10,064 nucleotides of DNA from Neisseriaceae bacterium (GTDB taxonomy: Bacteria; Pseudomonadota; Gammaproteobacteria; Burkholderiales; Neisseriaceae): assembly GCA_017446355.1 (NCBI GenBank), contig JAFSQZ010000176.1, forward strand, positions 1-10,064. The letters are read 5' to 3'. This document shows, piece after piece, positions 1-6,754 of this stretch. Position numbers and translations under genes: made by a program. The first letter of the stretch is position 1. Every line of letters starts with the position of its first letter. Under the pieces are notes generated by a model. The model was not told where the DNA came from. It did no database searches and saw only the letters and a list, made by a program, of their open reading frames with translations.

Positions 1-1
1 G

Positions 2-349
2 GGCATGGGCATCGGCATGGCGGCAGGCGGCGGATTTATGGGACAATCGTCCAACACCAACTTGCAACAAATGCAAATGCAACAACAGCAACAAGCCACA
101 CAACAACAAACGGGCGAATGGCAATGTGCGTGCGGAGCGAAAAACAGCGGCAAATTCTGCGGCTCGTGTGGTACGCAAAAACCTGAAAACAACAAATGTT
201 CTCAATGTGGCACTGCCCTACCCCAAAACGCCAAATTCTGCACCGAATGCGGCACAAAAGTAGCCACCGAAAGCGTTTGCGGTAAATGCGGTGCAAGCGT
301 TGCAGCAGGAGCAAAATTCTGCAACGAATGTGGCGAAAAATTAGGGTGA
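2..349 (+). CDS. C-terminal part of a Gln-rich, triple zinc-ribbon protein (5' end outside window)
   Basis: The frame is open to the left edge, so this is the 3' end of a longer gene; the ATG at 5 is most likely internal. The visible 116 residues begin with a Gly/Met/Ala-rich stretch, followed by a linker made largely of Gln, then three successive four-cysteine zinc ribbons: CACG...CGSCG, CSQCG...CTECG and CGKCG...CNECG. It ends with the last ribbon (ECGEKLG). A Gly/Met-rich segment followed by a C-terminal zinc ribbon is typical of bacterial SPFH-domain proteins of the 'virion core protein-like' (YdjI) type, so the missing N-terminal part may be an SPFH (band 7) domain; this is inference from the tail only. 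Such ribbons usually bind Zn for structure or protein contacts. Two DUS copies follow the stop and could form its terminator. Confidence 0.75.
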   Translation, partial: GMGIGMAAGGGFMGQSSNTNLQQMQMQQQQQATQQQTGEWQCACGAKNSGKFCGSCGTQKPENNKCSQCGTALPQNAKFCTECGTKVATESVCGKCGASVAAGAKFCNECGEKLG

Positions 350-357
350 TTTAAGTT

Positions 358-395
358 TTCAGGCTGCCTGAATATCTTTTTTCAGGCTGCCTGAA
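358..395 (+). terminator. Two tandem DUS copies, possible terminator
   Basis: TTCAGGCTGCCTGAA occurs at 358-372 and again at 381-395, in the same orientation. Because the 15-mer is a palindrome except for its centre, the two copies can pair with each other over 15 positions with one central T:T mismatch and an 8-nt loop. A GGTTTTT run follows at 398-404. It lies 8 nt after the zinc-ribbon stop codon, where a rho-independent terminator would be expected. DUS pairs serving as terminators are well known in Neisseriaceae; activity here is inferred. Confidence 0.55.
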
Positions 396-423
396 ACGGT
401 TTTTATTGATAAGCCATTGAGTG

Positions 424-888
424 ATGAGTGATTTGAAAACAGAATTAGCATACACGCCTACGCTTTTGCAACGATTAAGCCGAATCATACTCGGCACTTT
501 GCTCGTGCCATTATTTGGGGATATTTGTGTTTTGCTTTACGCACTTGGTTGGGACTTGGTTACAGAAGATTTAATGAAATTATTGGGATTTTTAGCATTT
601 ACCTACCTTATCGCTCTTTTTGTTACAGGCATACCCACGCTTATTTTTCGTGTCATTATAGAATGGAGTACGCAAAATTTAATGATTCGTTTATTATCTT
701 CTCTGGTGTTTGCAGTGATTTTAGGTGCTTTTATCAACACCACCGATTTTGGAACACTACTTGATGCAAAACGACTATGGCTATGGATATTATTTTCAAT
801 TATCGCTGTTATCATTACTGAATTGCTTTTGTATCAACATATTAAACGCTGTATCAAAAAGCATCATCAGCACTTTCAGGCAGCCTGA
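424..888 (+). CDS. Small integral membrane protein, four predicted helices, unknown function
   Basis: I do not recognise this family. The protein (154 residues from the ATG at 424; an in-frame GTG at 421 would add one) has a short polar N-terminus and four hydrophobic stretches, at about residues 21-43, 51-77, 86-105 and 117-137. It ends in a basic His/Lys-rich tail (IKRCIKKHHQHF), which suggests an inner-membrane protein with a cytoplasmic C-terminus. No catalytic motif is visible. The upstream ribosome-binding site is weak. The last codons and the stop (TTT CAG GCA GCC TGA) are supplied by a DUS at 875-889, so the protein terminates in FQAA encoded by the uptake signal. It is followed 57 nt later by the lipoprotein gene on the same strand. 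Confidence 0.7.
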   Translation: MSDLKTELAYTPTLLQRLSRIILGTLLVPLFGDICVLLYALGWDLVTEDLMKLLGFLAFTYLIALFVTGIPTLIFRVIIEWSTQNLMIRLLSSLVFAVILGAFINTTDFGTLLDAKRLWLWILFSIIAVIITELLLYQHIKRCIKKHHQHFQAA

Positions 889-889
889 A
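875..889. repeat. DNA uptake sequence providing a stop codon
   Basis: Full 15-mer TTCAGGCAGCCTGAA. The TGA at 886-888 is the stop codon of the membrane-protein gene. Read on one strand it holds AGGCAGCCTGAA, on the other AGGCTGCCTGAA. Confidence 0.85.
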
Positions 890-945
890 ACTTTCCATTA
901 AAAGATTAAATTGCGTTTTCGTGATATTCAAAAAGCGGAGATTTT

Positions 946-1518
946 ATGATTAAAAAAATCAGCATTCTTCTCATCAGTGCCATTATTTTATCGGCGTGTA
1001 GCAGTACATCAAAAACCAATACAAGCAAAAAAAATAAAAAAACGCCGACACGTGTCAGCAAAACATCAAATAAAAAAGGTAATGTCAATCAAGATGCAGA
1101 TTACATTGGTTTGATTTTAAAATCTGAAGAAAACAGCAGTGGTAAAGCACGTGATGTGTTGCGCGAAACGCGAAAAATGGCATTGTTTGAACGTGCAACG
1201 GTAAAAGGTGGTTGTTGGGATTATCTAGATGCTGCTTGGACGCGTGCTGGCGTGCCACGTCAACAACGACAAGTTGTGTTTAAAAGCCAAAAATCAGGAC
1301 CTTACGCAGCAAGTAATCAATTAAAAGCTGGCGATTGGTTGTATCACATCAATTATAGCTACAACAATATTGAACACAGCGGAATGTTTATCGGTTGGGT
1401 AGATGAATCTAAAAAATTAGGCGTTACATTAAGTTATGCAGGCAGCGCACGTAAAGAGCCTGCGCGTTATCGTGTTTATGATTTATCAGGCGTTTATTAC
1501 ATTATGCGTGCGCAGTAA
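946..1518 (+). CDS. Lipoprotein with NlpC/P60-like Cys-His domain
   Basis: A 190-residue exported lipoprotein. The N-terminus is a lipoprotein signal (MIKK, hydrophobic core, lipobox LSAC with the lipidated Cys at 18), followed by a Ser/Thr/Lys-rich spacer to about residue 48. The C-terminal domain has the layout of the NlpC/P60 papain-like fold: GGCWDYLDAAWTRAGVPR (Cys90 at the start of a helix), LKAGDWLYHI (about 126-135; compare LKPGDLVFF in NlpC proteins) and EHSGMFIGW (His144; compare HVGIYLG). Known NlpC/P60 enzymes cleave peptidoglycan peptide bonds; activity here is inferred, and I cannot fix the third catalytic residue. A GGAG ribosome-binding site at 937-940, 5 nt before the ATG, supports the start. 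The spacer is encoded by two near-contiguous A tracts (1027-1034 and 1036-1042). Confidence 0.7.
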   Translation: MIKKISILLISAIILSACSSTSKTNTSKKNKKTPTRVSKTSNKKGNVNQDADYIGLILKSEENSSGKARDVLRETRKMALFERATVKGGCWDYLDAAWTRAGVPRQQRQVVFKSQKSGPYAASNQLKAGDWLYHINYSYNNIEHSGMFIGWVDESKKLGVTLSYAGSARKEPARYRVYDLSGVYYIMRAQ

Positions 1519-1544
1519 TGTGAACACAGTTTTATAAATCATTC

Positions 1545-1580
1545 AGGCTGCCTGAAAACCATACACTTTTCAGGCAGCCT
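1545..1580. terminator. DUS inverted pair between convergent genes (bidirectional terminator)
   Basis: AGGCTGCCTGAAAA at 1545-1558 and its exact reverse complement at 1567-1580 form a 14-bp perfect stem with an 8-nt loop, between the stop of the lipoprotein gene (+) and the stop of the fumarase gene (-). The left copy is a full 15-mer DUS (1542-1556). The right copy reads TTCAGGCAGCCT followed by AAA, so only the AGGCTGCCTGAA form is intact there, on the - strand. TAAATCATTCAG is repeated directly at 1535-1546 and 1580-1591 around the hairpin. There is no strong U tract beyond the lower stem. Confidence 0.7.
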
Positions 1581-1596
1581 AAATCATTCAGTCTTA

Positions 1597-3120
1597 TCAA
1601 TCTTCTACAGGCAGTATACCAATTTTTTTACGCCAAATTTTGGGAGAGATTGCGTGAACCGATTGTCCTGTACTGTCCACAGCAACGGTTACTGGCATAT
1701 CTTTGACTTCAAATTCGTAAATCGCTTCCATACCTAAATCAGGGAAAGCAACCACTTTGGCTTTTTGAATGGCTTTGGCAACCAAATAGGCTGCACCCCC
1801 TGTTGCCATCAGATAAACGGCTTTATTATCAGCAATGGCTTGACAAGCTGCTTGACCACGTTCAGATTTACCAATCATACCCAATAAACCTGTTTGCTCT
1901 AACATTTGACGTGTAAATTTATCCATACGTGTAGCGGTAGTTGGACCTGCTGGACCAACAACTTCATCACGCACTGGATCCACAGGACCTACGTAATAAA
2001 TCAGTTTATTGGTGAAATCTACAGGTAAGGCTTCGCCTTTGTTAAGCATATCTACCATACGTTTGTGCGCTGCATCGCGACCTGTGTAGATTTTGCCGTT
2101 GAGCAACAAAACATCGCCCATTTTCCATGAAGCAACATCTTCTTTGGTAAGCGTTTCTAAATTCACACGAATACCGTTGTCTGGATTGTATGAAATATCT
2201 GGCCAATCTTCCAAAGAAGGAGGTTCTAATTTAACAGGACCTGAACCGTCCAATTCAAATTCAACGTGGCGCGTGGCGGCACAGTTTGGAATCATCGCAA
2301 CAGGTTTAGAAGCTGCGTGAGTAGGATAATCTAAAATTTTTACATCTAAAACAGTGGTTAAACCACCCAAACCTTGCGCACCAACACCTAATGCGTTCAC
2401 TTTTTCAAATAATTCTAAACGCAAAGATTCTACTGTACTTAATTCTGCACCAGAAGCGGCTTTGGCTTGTAGTTCGTGAATGTCAACGTGCGACATCAGG
2501 CTTTCTTTTGCCATTAACATTGCTTTTTCTGGCGTACCACCAATACCAATCCCTAAAATACCAGGTGGACACCAGCCCGCCCCCATATGTGGCACCGTTT
2601 CTAATACCCAGTCTACAATGCTGTCTGAAGGATTGAGCATAACGGCTTTGGATTTGTTTTCAGAACCACCACCTTTAGCTGCACAAGTTACTTCTACTTT
2701 ATCCCCTTTAACCACTTCCATATGAACCACAGCTGGAGTATTGTCTTTGGTGTTAATGCGTTTACCTGCTGGGTCTGCTAAAACGGATTTACGTAGTACA
2801 TTGTCAGGGTGGCTATATGCACGGCGAACACCTTCGTTTACCATTTCTTGTACGCTCATATCCGCGTCCCATTGTACATTCATACCAATTTTTAAAAAAA
2901 CGGTAGCAATGCCTGTATCTTGGCAGATGGGACGTTTACCTTCGGCACATAAGCGACTATTGACTAAAATTTGTGTCATCGCATCTCGTGCAGCAGGGCT
3001 TTCCTCTTTTTCCCAAGCACGAGTTAAGGCTTGGATATAATCTTTGGGGTGATAATAGCTGATAAATTGAAAAGCATCAGCGATGCTTTGAATGAAATCT
3101 TCTTGTTTGATAACGGTCAT
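1597..3120 (-). CDS. fumA: Fumarate hydratase class I (iron-sulfur fumarase)
   Basis: This enzyme interconverts fumarate and L-malate in the TCA cycle, in the cytoplasm, using an oxygen-sensitive [4Fe-4S] cluster. The 507-residue length is usual for the family. Three cysteines match the E. coli FumA cluster ligands in context and spacing: Cys66 (PICQDTG), Cys184 (GWCPPGIL) and Cys280 (PNCAATRH). The N-terminal alpha part (to about 290) is followed by the beta part with the substrate-region motif GPAGPTTATRMD (389-400). The gene stands alone, with an extended -10 promoter at 3165-3173, a DUS in the leader and an AAGGAA ribosome-binding site at 3128-3133 before the ATG at 3120. It converges on the lipoprotein gene across a DUS hairpin. 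The family is certain; the symbol is less so, as Neisseria homologues are also called fumB. A tartrate dehydratase reading is less likely given the single-chain length. Confidence 0.95.
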   Translation of the reverse strand: MTVIKQEDFIQSIADAFQFISYYHPKDYIQALTRAWEKEESPAARDAMTQILVNSRLCAEGKRPICQDTGIATVFLKIGMNVQWDADMSVQEMVNEGVRRAYSHPDNVLRKSVLADPAGKRINTKDNTPAVVHMEVVKGDKVEVTCAAKGGGSENKSKAVMLNPSDSIVDWVLETVPHMGAGWCPPGILGIGIGGTPEKAMLMAKESLMSHVDIHELQAKAASGAELSTVESLRLELFEKVNALGVGAQGLGGLTTVLDVKILDYPTHAASKPVAMIPNCAATRHVEFELDGSGPVKLEPPSLEDWPDISYNPDNGIRVNLETLTKEDVASWKMGDVLLLNGKIYTGRDAAHKRMVDMLNKGEALPVDFTNKLIYYVGPVDPVRDEVVGPAGPTTATRMDKFTRQMLEQTGLLGMIGKSERGQAACQAIADNKAVYLMATGGAAYLVAKAIQKAKVVAFPDLGMEAIYEFEVKDMPVTVAVDSTGQSVHAISPKIWRKKIGILPVED

Positions 3121-3141
3121 AATTGTATTCCTTGTGTGAAT

Positions 3142-3156
3142 TTCAGGCAGCCTGAA
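3142..3156. repeat. DNA uptake sequence in the fumarase leader
   Basis: Full 15-mer TTCAGGCAGCCTGAA, extended by one T/A on each side to a 17-bp near-palindrome. It lies between the proposed -10 box and the ribosome-binding site of the fumarase gene, so it would be transcribed into the 5' leader and could form a small hairpin. Confidence 0.85.
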
Positions 3157-3164
3157 AGCTGGAT

Positions 3165-3173
3165 ATTATAGCA
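3165..3173 (-). promoter_or_regulatory. Extended -10 promoter for the fumarase gene
   Basis: On the - strand the sequence reads TGCTATAAT: a perfect TATAAT (3165-3170) preceded by TG at the extended -10 position (3172-3173). No good -35 hexamer is visible at 16-18 nt, which is acceptable for extended -10 promoters. Transcription would start near 3158, giving a leader of about 40 nt that contains the DUS and the AAGGAA ribosome-binding site. Confidence 0.55.
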
Positions 3174-3475
3174 GAGAAACGGTTTTAAGCAGGTAAAGAA
3201 GAACATTCAAGCACACTTTCTATTTTCTTTCATTATATTTAAATAAAAAACTTTAAATAAAAAACGCAAAATCCATTTACAAAACAATAAAGGTGAAGTT
3301 TTTTGTTTCTGTGCTTTACATTTCCCCTGCTCCCAATGCTGGCTTGAAGCGTAAGTTATTTATGACCGTCATTGAAAACTTGATAATCGTCAAGTCGCAA
3401 TCGTCTAATTGATTAAAAAATAGACTTTAAAAATTTACTCTTTGTAGCAAAAAATACCACGCCGTTTTACGGCTT
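3174..3475. other. Non-coding, AT-rich intergenic stretch between fumarase promoter and MITE
   Basis: No credible coding region, tRNA or rRNA is visible here. It holds a 14-bp tandem duplication (3238-3265) and a short hairpin GCCGT-TTT-ACGGC at 3461-3473, the right arm of which overlaps the first copy of the GGCTT target duplication of the element that follows. 3310-3410 is somewhat more GC-rich than its surroundings and may be the remains of older sequence, but I recognise nothing in it. Confidence 0.6.
3238..3265. repeat. 14-bp tandem duplication
   Basis: TTTAAATAAAAAAC occurs at 3238-3251 and is repeated exactly and immediately at 3252-3265. It is simple, AT-rich and probably a replication-slippage product. 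Confidence 0.8.
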
Positions 3476-3612
3476 GAAACCTTTGCAAAACCCTACTTTG
3501 TACTATTCATCATTTTGAGCATTAGCGAAAAATCTTTATAAAACAAAGAAAAAGAATAAGATTTTTCACTTTTCTGCGAAAAGTTCAGAATGACAAGTTT
3601 TGCAAAGGTTTC
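3476..3612. mobile_element. 137-bp MITE-like element with 16-bp TIRs and 5-bp target duplication
   Basis: The ends are perfect 16-bp inverted repeats: GAAACCTTTGCAAAAC at 3476-3491 and its exact reverse complement at 3597-3612. GGCTT flanks both sides directly (3471-3475 and 3613-3617), as expected of a target-site duplication. Inside, the two arms continue as an imperfect palindrome: TCATTTTGAGC (3510-3520) pairs with GTTCAGAATGA (3583-3593) at 9 of 11 positions, and GAAAAATCTT (3527-3536) pairs perfectly with 3558-3567. There is no open reading frame, so any transposition would need a transposase from elsewhere. The CCTTTGCAAAA end resembles, from memory, ends of IS5-family elements of Neisseria such as IS1106; this needs checking, and the 5-bp duplication is not typical of that group. 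Confidence 0.65.
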
Positions 3613-3723
3613 GGCTTATAGATTTGCAATGATATGACTGGGTTTTACGAAAGTTTCACATTATTTTTTATGTTGTCTTTATCAAAGATATCAAAAGATT
3701 CTTTCTATTGACCAAACCAATTT

Positions 3724-3755
3724 AAAAAAGCTGCCTGAAAATTTTCAGGCAGCCT
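3724..3755 (-). terminator. Rho-independent terminator of petABC built from a DUS inverted pair
   Basis: A perfect 24-bp palindrome at 3730-3753 consists of two inverted DUS cores (GCTGCCTGAA and TTCAGGCAGC) around AATT. In the - strand transcript the stem is followed by six U residues (from 3729-3724). It lies 13 nt after the petC stop. The - strand also carries an intact AGGCTGCCTGAA at 3744-3755. Confidence 0.85.
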
Positions 3756-3768
3756 TTTCTTATTTTAA

Positions 3769-4554
3769 TCAGTGTACATCTTTCCAGTATTCTTTTTTCA
3801 GGAAATATGCCAGTGGCAGCATAATCAATAATAAGAACAATAGAACGACATAACCAATTTGTTTACGTTGTACTTGTGCAGGTTCTGATATATACGCCAT
3901 AAAGTTAGTCAAATCACGCGCATAATTATCATACCCTGTAGTGATAACTTTACCGTCTTTGGCTTTACGCGTTAATTTGCCAGTGCTTTCCCATTCTAAA
4001 ACAGGCATCAAAACACCGTGACCATTGTCTTTCATTAAAGGCTTACCTTGCCCATCTAGCTGAACAGCTTGCACACCTTGTTGCTCCCATAAAACATGAG
4101 GCATTGCTGCATTAGGTAACACAGTATTGTTCCAACCACTTGGACTAGTTGGGTCTTTATAAAAACCACGCAAGTAAGCGTAAATATAATCTGCACCACG
4201 AGAGCGTGTAATCAGTGTTAAATCAGGTGGCACGACACCAAACCATTTTTTCGCATCTGCACCACTCATATGTGATTGCATCACATCACCAACTTTATCA
4301 GTGGTAAACATCAGATTTTTCTTGATGTCTTCTTCTGTTAAACCCAAATCTTGCAAACGGTTATAACGCATTGAAGCTGCTGAGTGGCATGATAAACAGT
4401 TATTCACAAAAATTTGTGCACCACGTTGCAAACTTACTTGATCGCGCAAATCTAGTTGAACAGGCTCATAAGCCGATGATGAGCTTGCTACAGCAAAACT
4501 CATTGGTGCTGCCAACAATAGAGCAGCAATGGTGTTTTTCCATACTTTTTTCAT
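3769..4554 (-). CDS. petC: Cytochrome c1 of the bc1 complex
   Basis: This is the membrane-anchored c-type cytochrome that passes electrons from the Rieske protein to soluble cytochrome c on the periplasmic side. With the ATG at 4554 the protein has 261 residues: a signal peptide (MKKVWKN, hydrophobic stretch, ending near AVASSSSAYEP), the heme site NNCLSCH (Cys53, Cys56, His57), the probable axial Met151 in NAAMPH, and a C-terminal anchor (about 233-252, IGYVVLLFLLLIMLPLAYF). Two in-frame ATGs further upstream (4560, 4572) are possible. I chose 4554 because the GAGGG at 4563-4567 then sits 8 nt upstream and the signal peptide is canonical. It is the last gene of petABC, just after petB, and a DUS-pair terminator follows. 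Confidence 0.95.
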   Translation of the reverse strand: MKKVWKNTIAALLLAAPMSFAVASSSSAYEPVQLDLRDQVSLQRGAQIFVNNCLSCHSAASMRYNRLQDLGLTEEDIKKNLMFTTDKVGDVMQSHMSGADAKKWFGVVPPDLTLITRSRGADYIYAYLRGFYKDPTSPSGWNNTVLPNAAMPHVLWEQQGVQAVQLDGQGKPLMKDNGHGVLMPVLEWESTGKLTRKAKDGKVITTGYDNYARDLTNFMAYISEPAQVQRKQIGYVVLLFLLLIMLPLAYFLKKEYWKDVH

Positions 4555-4574
4555 TTTCATTGCCCTCTTCATTA

Positions 4575-5924
4575 TTAAACATTGGTTGCAAACAAATATG
4601 CGCCCACAAGAGTGATTGCAATGTATACAAAGAACATTACTTTCTGTTTTGCTGTACTCATTGTTACACGTTGTGGAACAGGTTTATCAGCATCCAATTT
4701 GGTGTAAATCGGCATCAACAAGAAGAAGCCAAAATACACAATAGACAATACGCGAGCAATAATGGTGCGTAAGTCTGTGGCAGGCATTGCACCCAGTATA
4801 CCTAAACCAATAAAGGCGATGATAAATGCTACCAAAGCAATTTTAAAGAATGGTCCACGATAACGCACTGATTTAGTTGGTGAACGATCTAACCAAGGTA
4901 ACATTGCTATCAATACCACTGCTGCGCCCATCGCCAATACGCCCCAAACTTGTGTACCCAAGAAAGATGGTACAGCACGCAAAATTGCGTAGAAAGGTGT
5001 GAAATACCAAACTGGTGCAATATGTAATGGTGTAACCATTGGGTTGGCAGGGTCAAAGTTTGGTTTTTCTAGGAAGTAGCCACCACCTTCTGGTGCAAAG
5101 AATACAATGCCACAGAAGAAAATTAAGAATACCACCACACCTAAAATGTCTTTAACAGTGTAATAAGGATGGAAAGGAACACCATCTAACGGGATACCGT
5201 TTTCATCTTTTAGTTTTTTGATTTCTACACCATCAGGGTTGTTTGAACCTACTTCATGTAAGGCAATGATGTGTGCCACAATCAGACCAATCAATACCAA
5301 AGGCACAGCAATAACGTGCAAGGCAAAGAAACGGTTTAAGGTTGCATCAGACACGTTAAAGTCCCCACGAATCCAAGTGGACAAATCAGGACCAATAACA
5401 GGAATTGCGCTAAACAAGTTAATAATTACTTGTGCACCCCAGAAAGACATTTGTCCCCAAGGTAGTAAGTAACCCATAAACGCTTCTGCCATCAATGCTA
5501 AAAATACCAATGCACCAAAAATCCACACCAATTCACGAGGTTTTTTGTATGAACCATAAATCAAACCACGGAACATATGTAAGTAAACCACGATGAAGAA
5601 GAATGATGCACCTGTTGAGTGCATATAACGAATAATCCAACCACCTGGCACATCGCGCATAATGTATTCCACCGCCGCGAATGCTACTGGAACACCTTGA
5701 GAACCCAAAGTACCATCTGGTTTATAGTGCATGGTTAAGAAGATTCCGCTGACAATTTGAATCACCAATACCAATAATGCCAACGAACCGAAAAAATACC
5801 AAAAGTTAAAGTTTTTTGGCGCGTAATACTGACCGACATGGTCATTCCACATTTTGCTTAAAGGGAAACGATCATCTATCCAGTTAAGCAAAGACTTTGC
5901 TTTACACGTCTTTTGATTTTCCAT
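4575..5924 (-). CDS. petB: Cytochrome b of the bc1 complex
   Basis: The central membrane subunit, carrying two b hemes and the quinol oxidation (Qo) and reduction (Qi) sites. The 449 residues form one uninterrupted polypeptide, not split as in b6/subunit IV. Heme ligands are His102 and His116 in helix B (MHSTGASFFFIVVYLHMF) and His203 and His218 in helix D. The helix D pair has 14 residues between the histidines, one more than in mitochondrial cytochrome b; as I recall this is common in beta/gamma-proteobacteria. The Qo motif is PVWY (304-307) in place of the usual PEWY. The sequence ALHEVGSNNPDG after helix D is typical of proteobacteria. The start at 5924 is preceded by AGAGGCAGG. It lies 17 nt after petA and directly before petC. 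Confidence 0.97.
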   Translation of the reverse strand: MENQKTCKAKSLLNWIDDRFPLSKMWNDHVGQYYAPKNFNFWYFFGSLALLVLVIQIVSGIFLTMHYKPDGTLGSQGVPVAFAAVEYIMRDVPGGWIIRYMHSTGASFFFIVVYLHMFRGLIYGSYKKPRELVWIFGALVFLALMAEAFMGYLLPWGQMSFWGAQVIINLFSAIPVIGPDLSTWIRGDFNVSDATLNRFFALHVIAVPLVLIGLIVAHIIALHEVGSNNPDGVEIKKLKDENGIPLDGVPFHPYYTVKDILGVVVFLIFFCGIVFFAPEGGGYFLEKPNFDPANPMVTPLHIAPVWYFTPFYAILRAVPSFLGTQVWGVLAMGAAVVLIAMLPWLDRSPTKSVRYRGPFFKIALVAFIIAFIGLGILGAMPATDLRTIIARVLSIVYFGFFLLMPIYTKLDADKPVPQRVTMSTAKQKVMFFVYIAITLVGAYLFATNV

Positions 5925-5941
5925 AATACCTGCCTCTTTTC

Positions 5942-6526
5942 TTAATCTTCACCAACCAAAATGACATTGTCATTCAAATATTTGTATGGTGGAATCACCA
6001 AATTAGAAGGAGCAGGTACGCCTTTATAAACACGCCCAGCTAAATCAAATTTAGAACCATGACATGGACAGAAGAAACCACCTTTCCAGCTGCTACCACC
6101 TAAATCTGCCGCACCCACATCTGGACGATAGGCTGGCGAACAACCCAAGTGCGTACAAATACCAATACCTACCCACACATTGGGTTTGATTGAACGTATT
6201 GGGTTTTTGCAATATTCAGGCTGCTGTTCCAATTCAGAGCTTGGATCAACCATTTGACCATCTAAACTTGATAAGTCTTTTACTTGTTGTTCTGTGCGGT
6301 TCAACACGAAAATAGGTTTTCCGCGCCATTCAACAACGGTTAATTGACCTGATTCAATTTTGCTAACATCTACTTCAATAGACACACCAGCAGCTTTGGC
6401 TCTTTCAGATGGAAACCAGCTTGCAACAAGAGGAGTGGCTACACCAGCAGCAGCAACAGCCCCTGCGCCAGCAGTGGCAACAGAAAGAAAGCGGCGGCGT
6501 CCTTGATTGATTTCTTTATTATCCAT
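5942..6526 (-). CDS. petA: Rieske iron-sulfur subunit of the bc1 complex
   Basis: This subunit accepts the first electron from quinol and carries it to cytochrome c1. The N-terminus has a Tat export signal that also acts as the membrane anchor: GRRRFLSVATAG (twin Arg at about 10-12) followed by an Ala/Gly-rich helix to about residue 37. The [2Fe-2S] cluster is bound by CTHLGC (Cys124, His126) and CPCHGS (Cys153, His156), with Cys129 and Cys155 forming the usual disulfide. The length of 194 residues is normal. It is the first gene of petABC. The 228 bp upstream (6527-6754) are very AT-rich and should contain the operon promoter; several -10-like hexamers are present, but I cannot choose one. 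Confidence 0.97.
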   Translation of the reverse strand: MDNKEINQGRRRFLSVATAGAGAVAAAGVATPLVASWFPSERAKAAGVSIEVDVSKIESGQLTVVEWRGKPIFVLNRTEQQVKDLSSLDGQMVDPSSELEQQPEYCKNPIRSIKPNVWVGIGICTHLGCSPAYRPDVGAADLGGSSWKGGFFCPCHGSKFDLAGRVYKGVPAPSNLVIPPYKYLNDNVILVGED

Positions 6527-6754
6527 TATTCAGTCGTCCTGATTTTTCAAAGGTTTATCATATTTCACAAGCAACACTATTGTTGTTTATTCTGATATAA
6601 CAAACGCTTTGAGATTAAAAAGAGTACCAAAATCTTTGCAATTTTACCTGATTTTACTATACTTTTTAAAGCATTATTTTAAATTAAGTAAATTTTTCTC
6701 TGTAAACATTGATTTTATTTACTTTTCTTGTTTTTATTTTACACAATGTTATAA
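6527..6754 (-). promoter_or_regulatory. Upstream region of petABC, promoter not resolved
   Basis: A very AT-rich non-coding gap between the nif3-family stop and petA. Visible elements are an imperfect palindrome with TTGTT/AACAA arms (6583-6603) and an 8-bp inverted repeat AAGTAAAT / ATTTACTT (6686-6693 and 6717-6724). Candidate -10 boxes such as TAAAAT occur on the - strand, but none has a convincing -35 partner. No clean FNR or Fur box was recognised. Confidence 0.35.

Noticed and set aside
358..395. Closely spaced repeats as the start of a CRISPR array
   Set aside because: Only two 15-bp copies with an 8-nt gap, and the unit is the DUS found throughout the window.
1027..1042. A8 and A7 tracts in the lipoprotein gene as a phase-variation switch
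   Set aside because: Both tracts are short, encode the Lys-rich linker in an intact frame, and the gene is AT-rich; slippage is possible, but nothing shows it is a switch. The A8 (coding strand) at 9220-9227 in the reductase gene was set aside for the same reason.
2093..3040. Open frames on the + strand across the fumarase gene, and similar antisense frames over pet and nif3-family genes
   Set aside because: They lie opposite well-recognised proteins, have no family features or ribosome-binding sites, and reflect the codon bias of the real gene.
5271..5318. 14 residues between the helix D heme histidines of cytochrome b, as in b6, taken as a b6-type protein
   Set aside because: The chain is full-length and fused, and the surrounding sequence is typical of proteobacterial bc1; the extra residue is a known feature of such proteins rather than a novelty.
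6583..6603. Palindrome upstream of petA as an FNR or other regulator site
   Set aside because: The arms are imperfect and do not fit TTGAT-N4-ATCAA; similar AT-rich palindromes arise by chance here.
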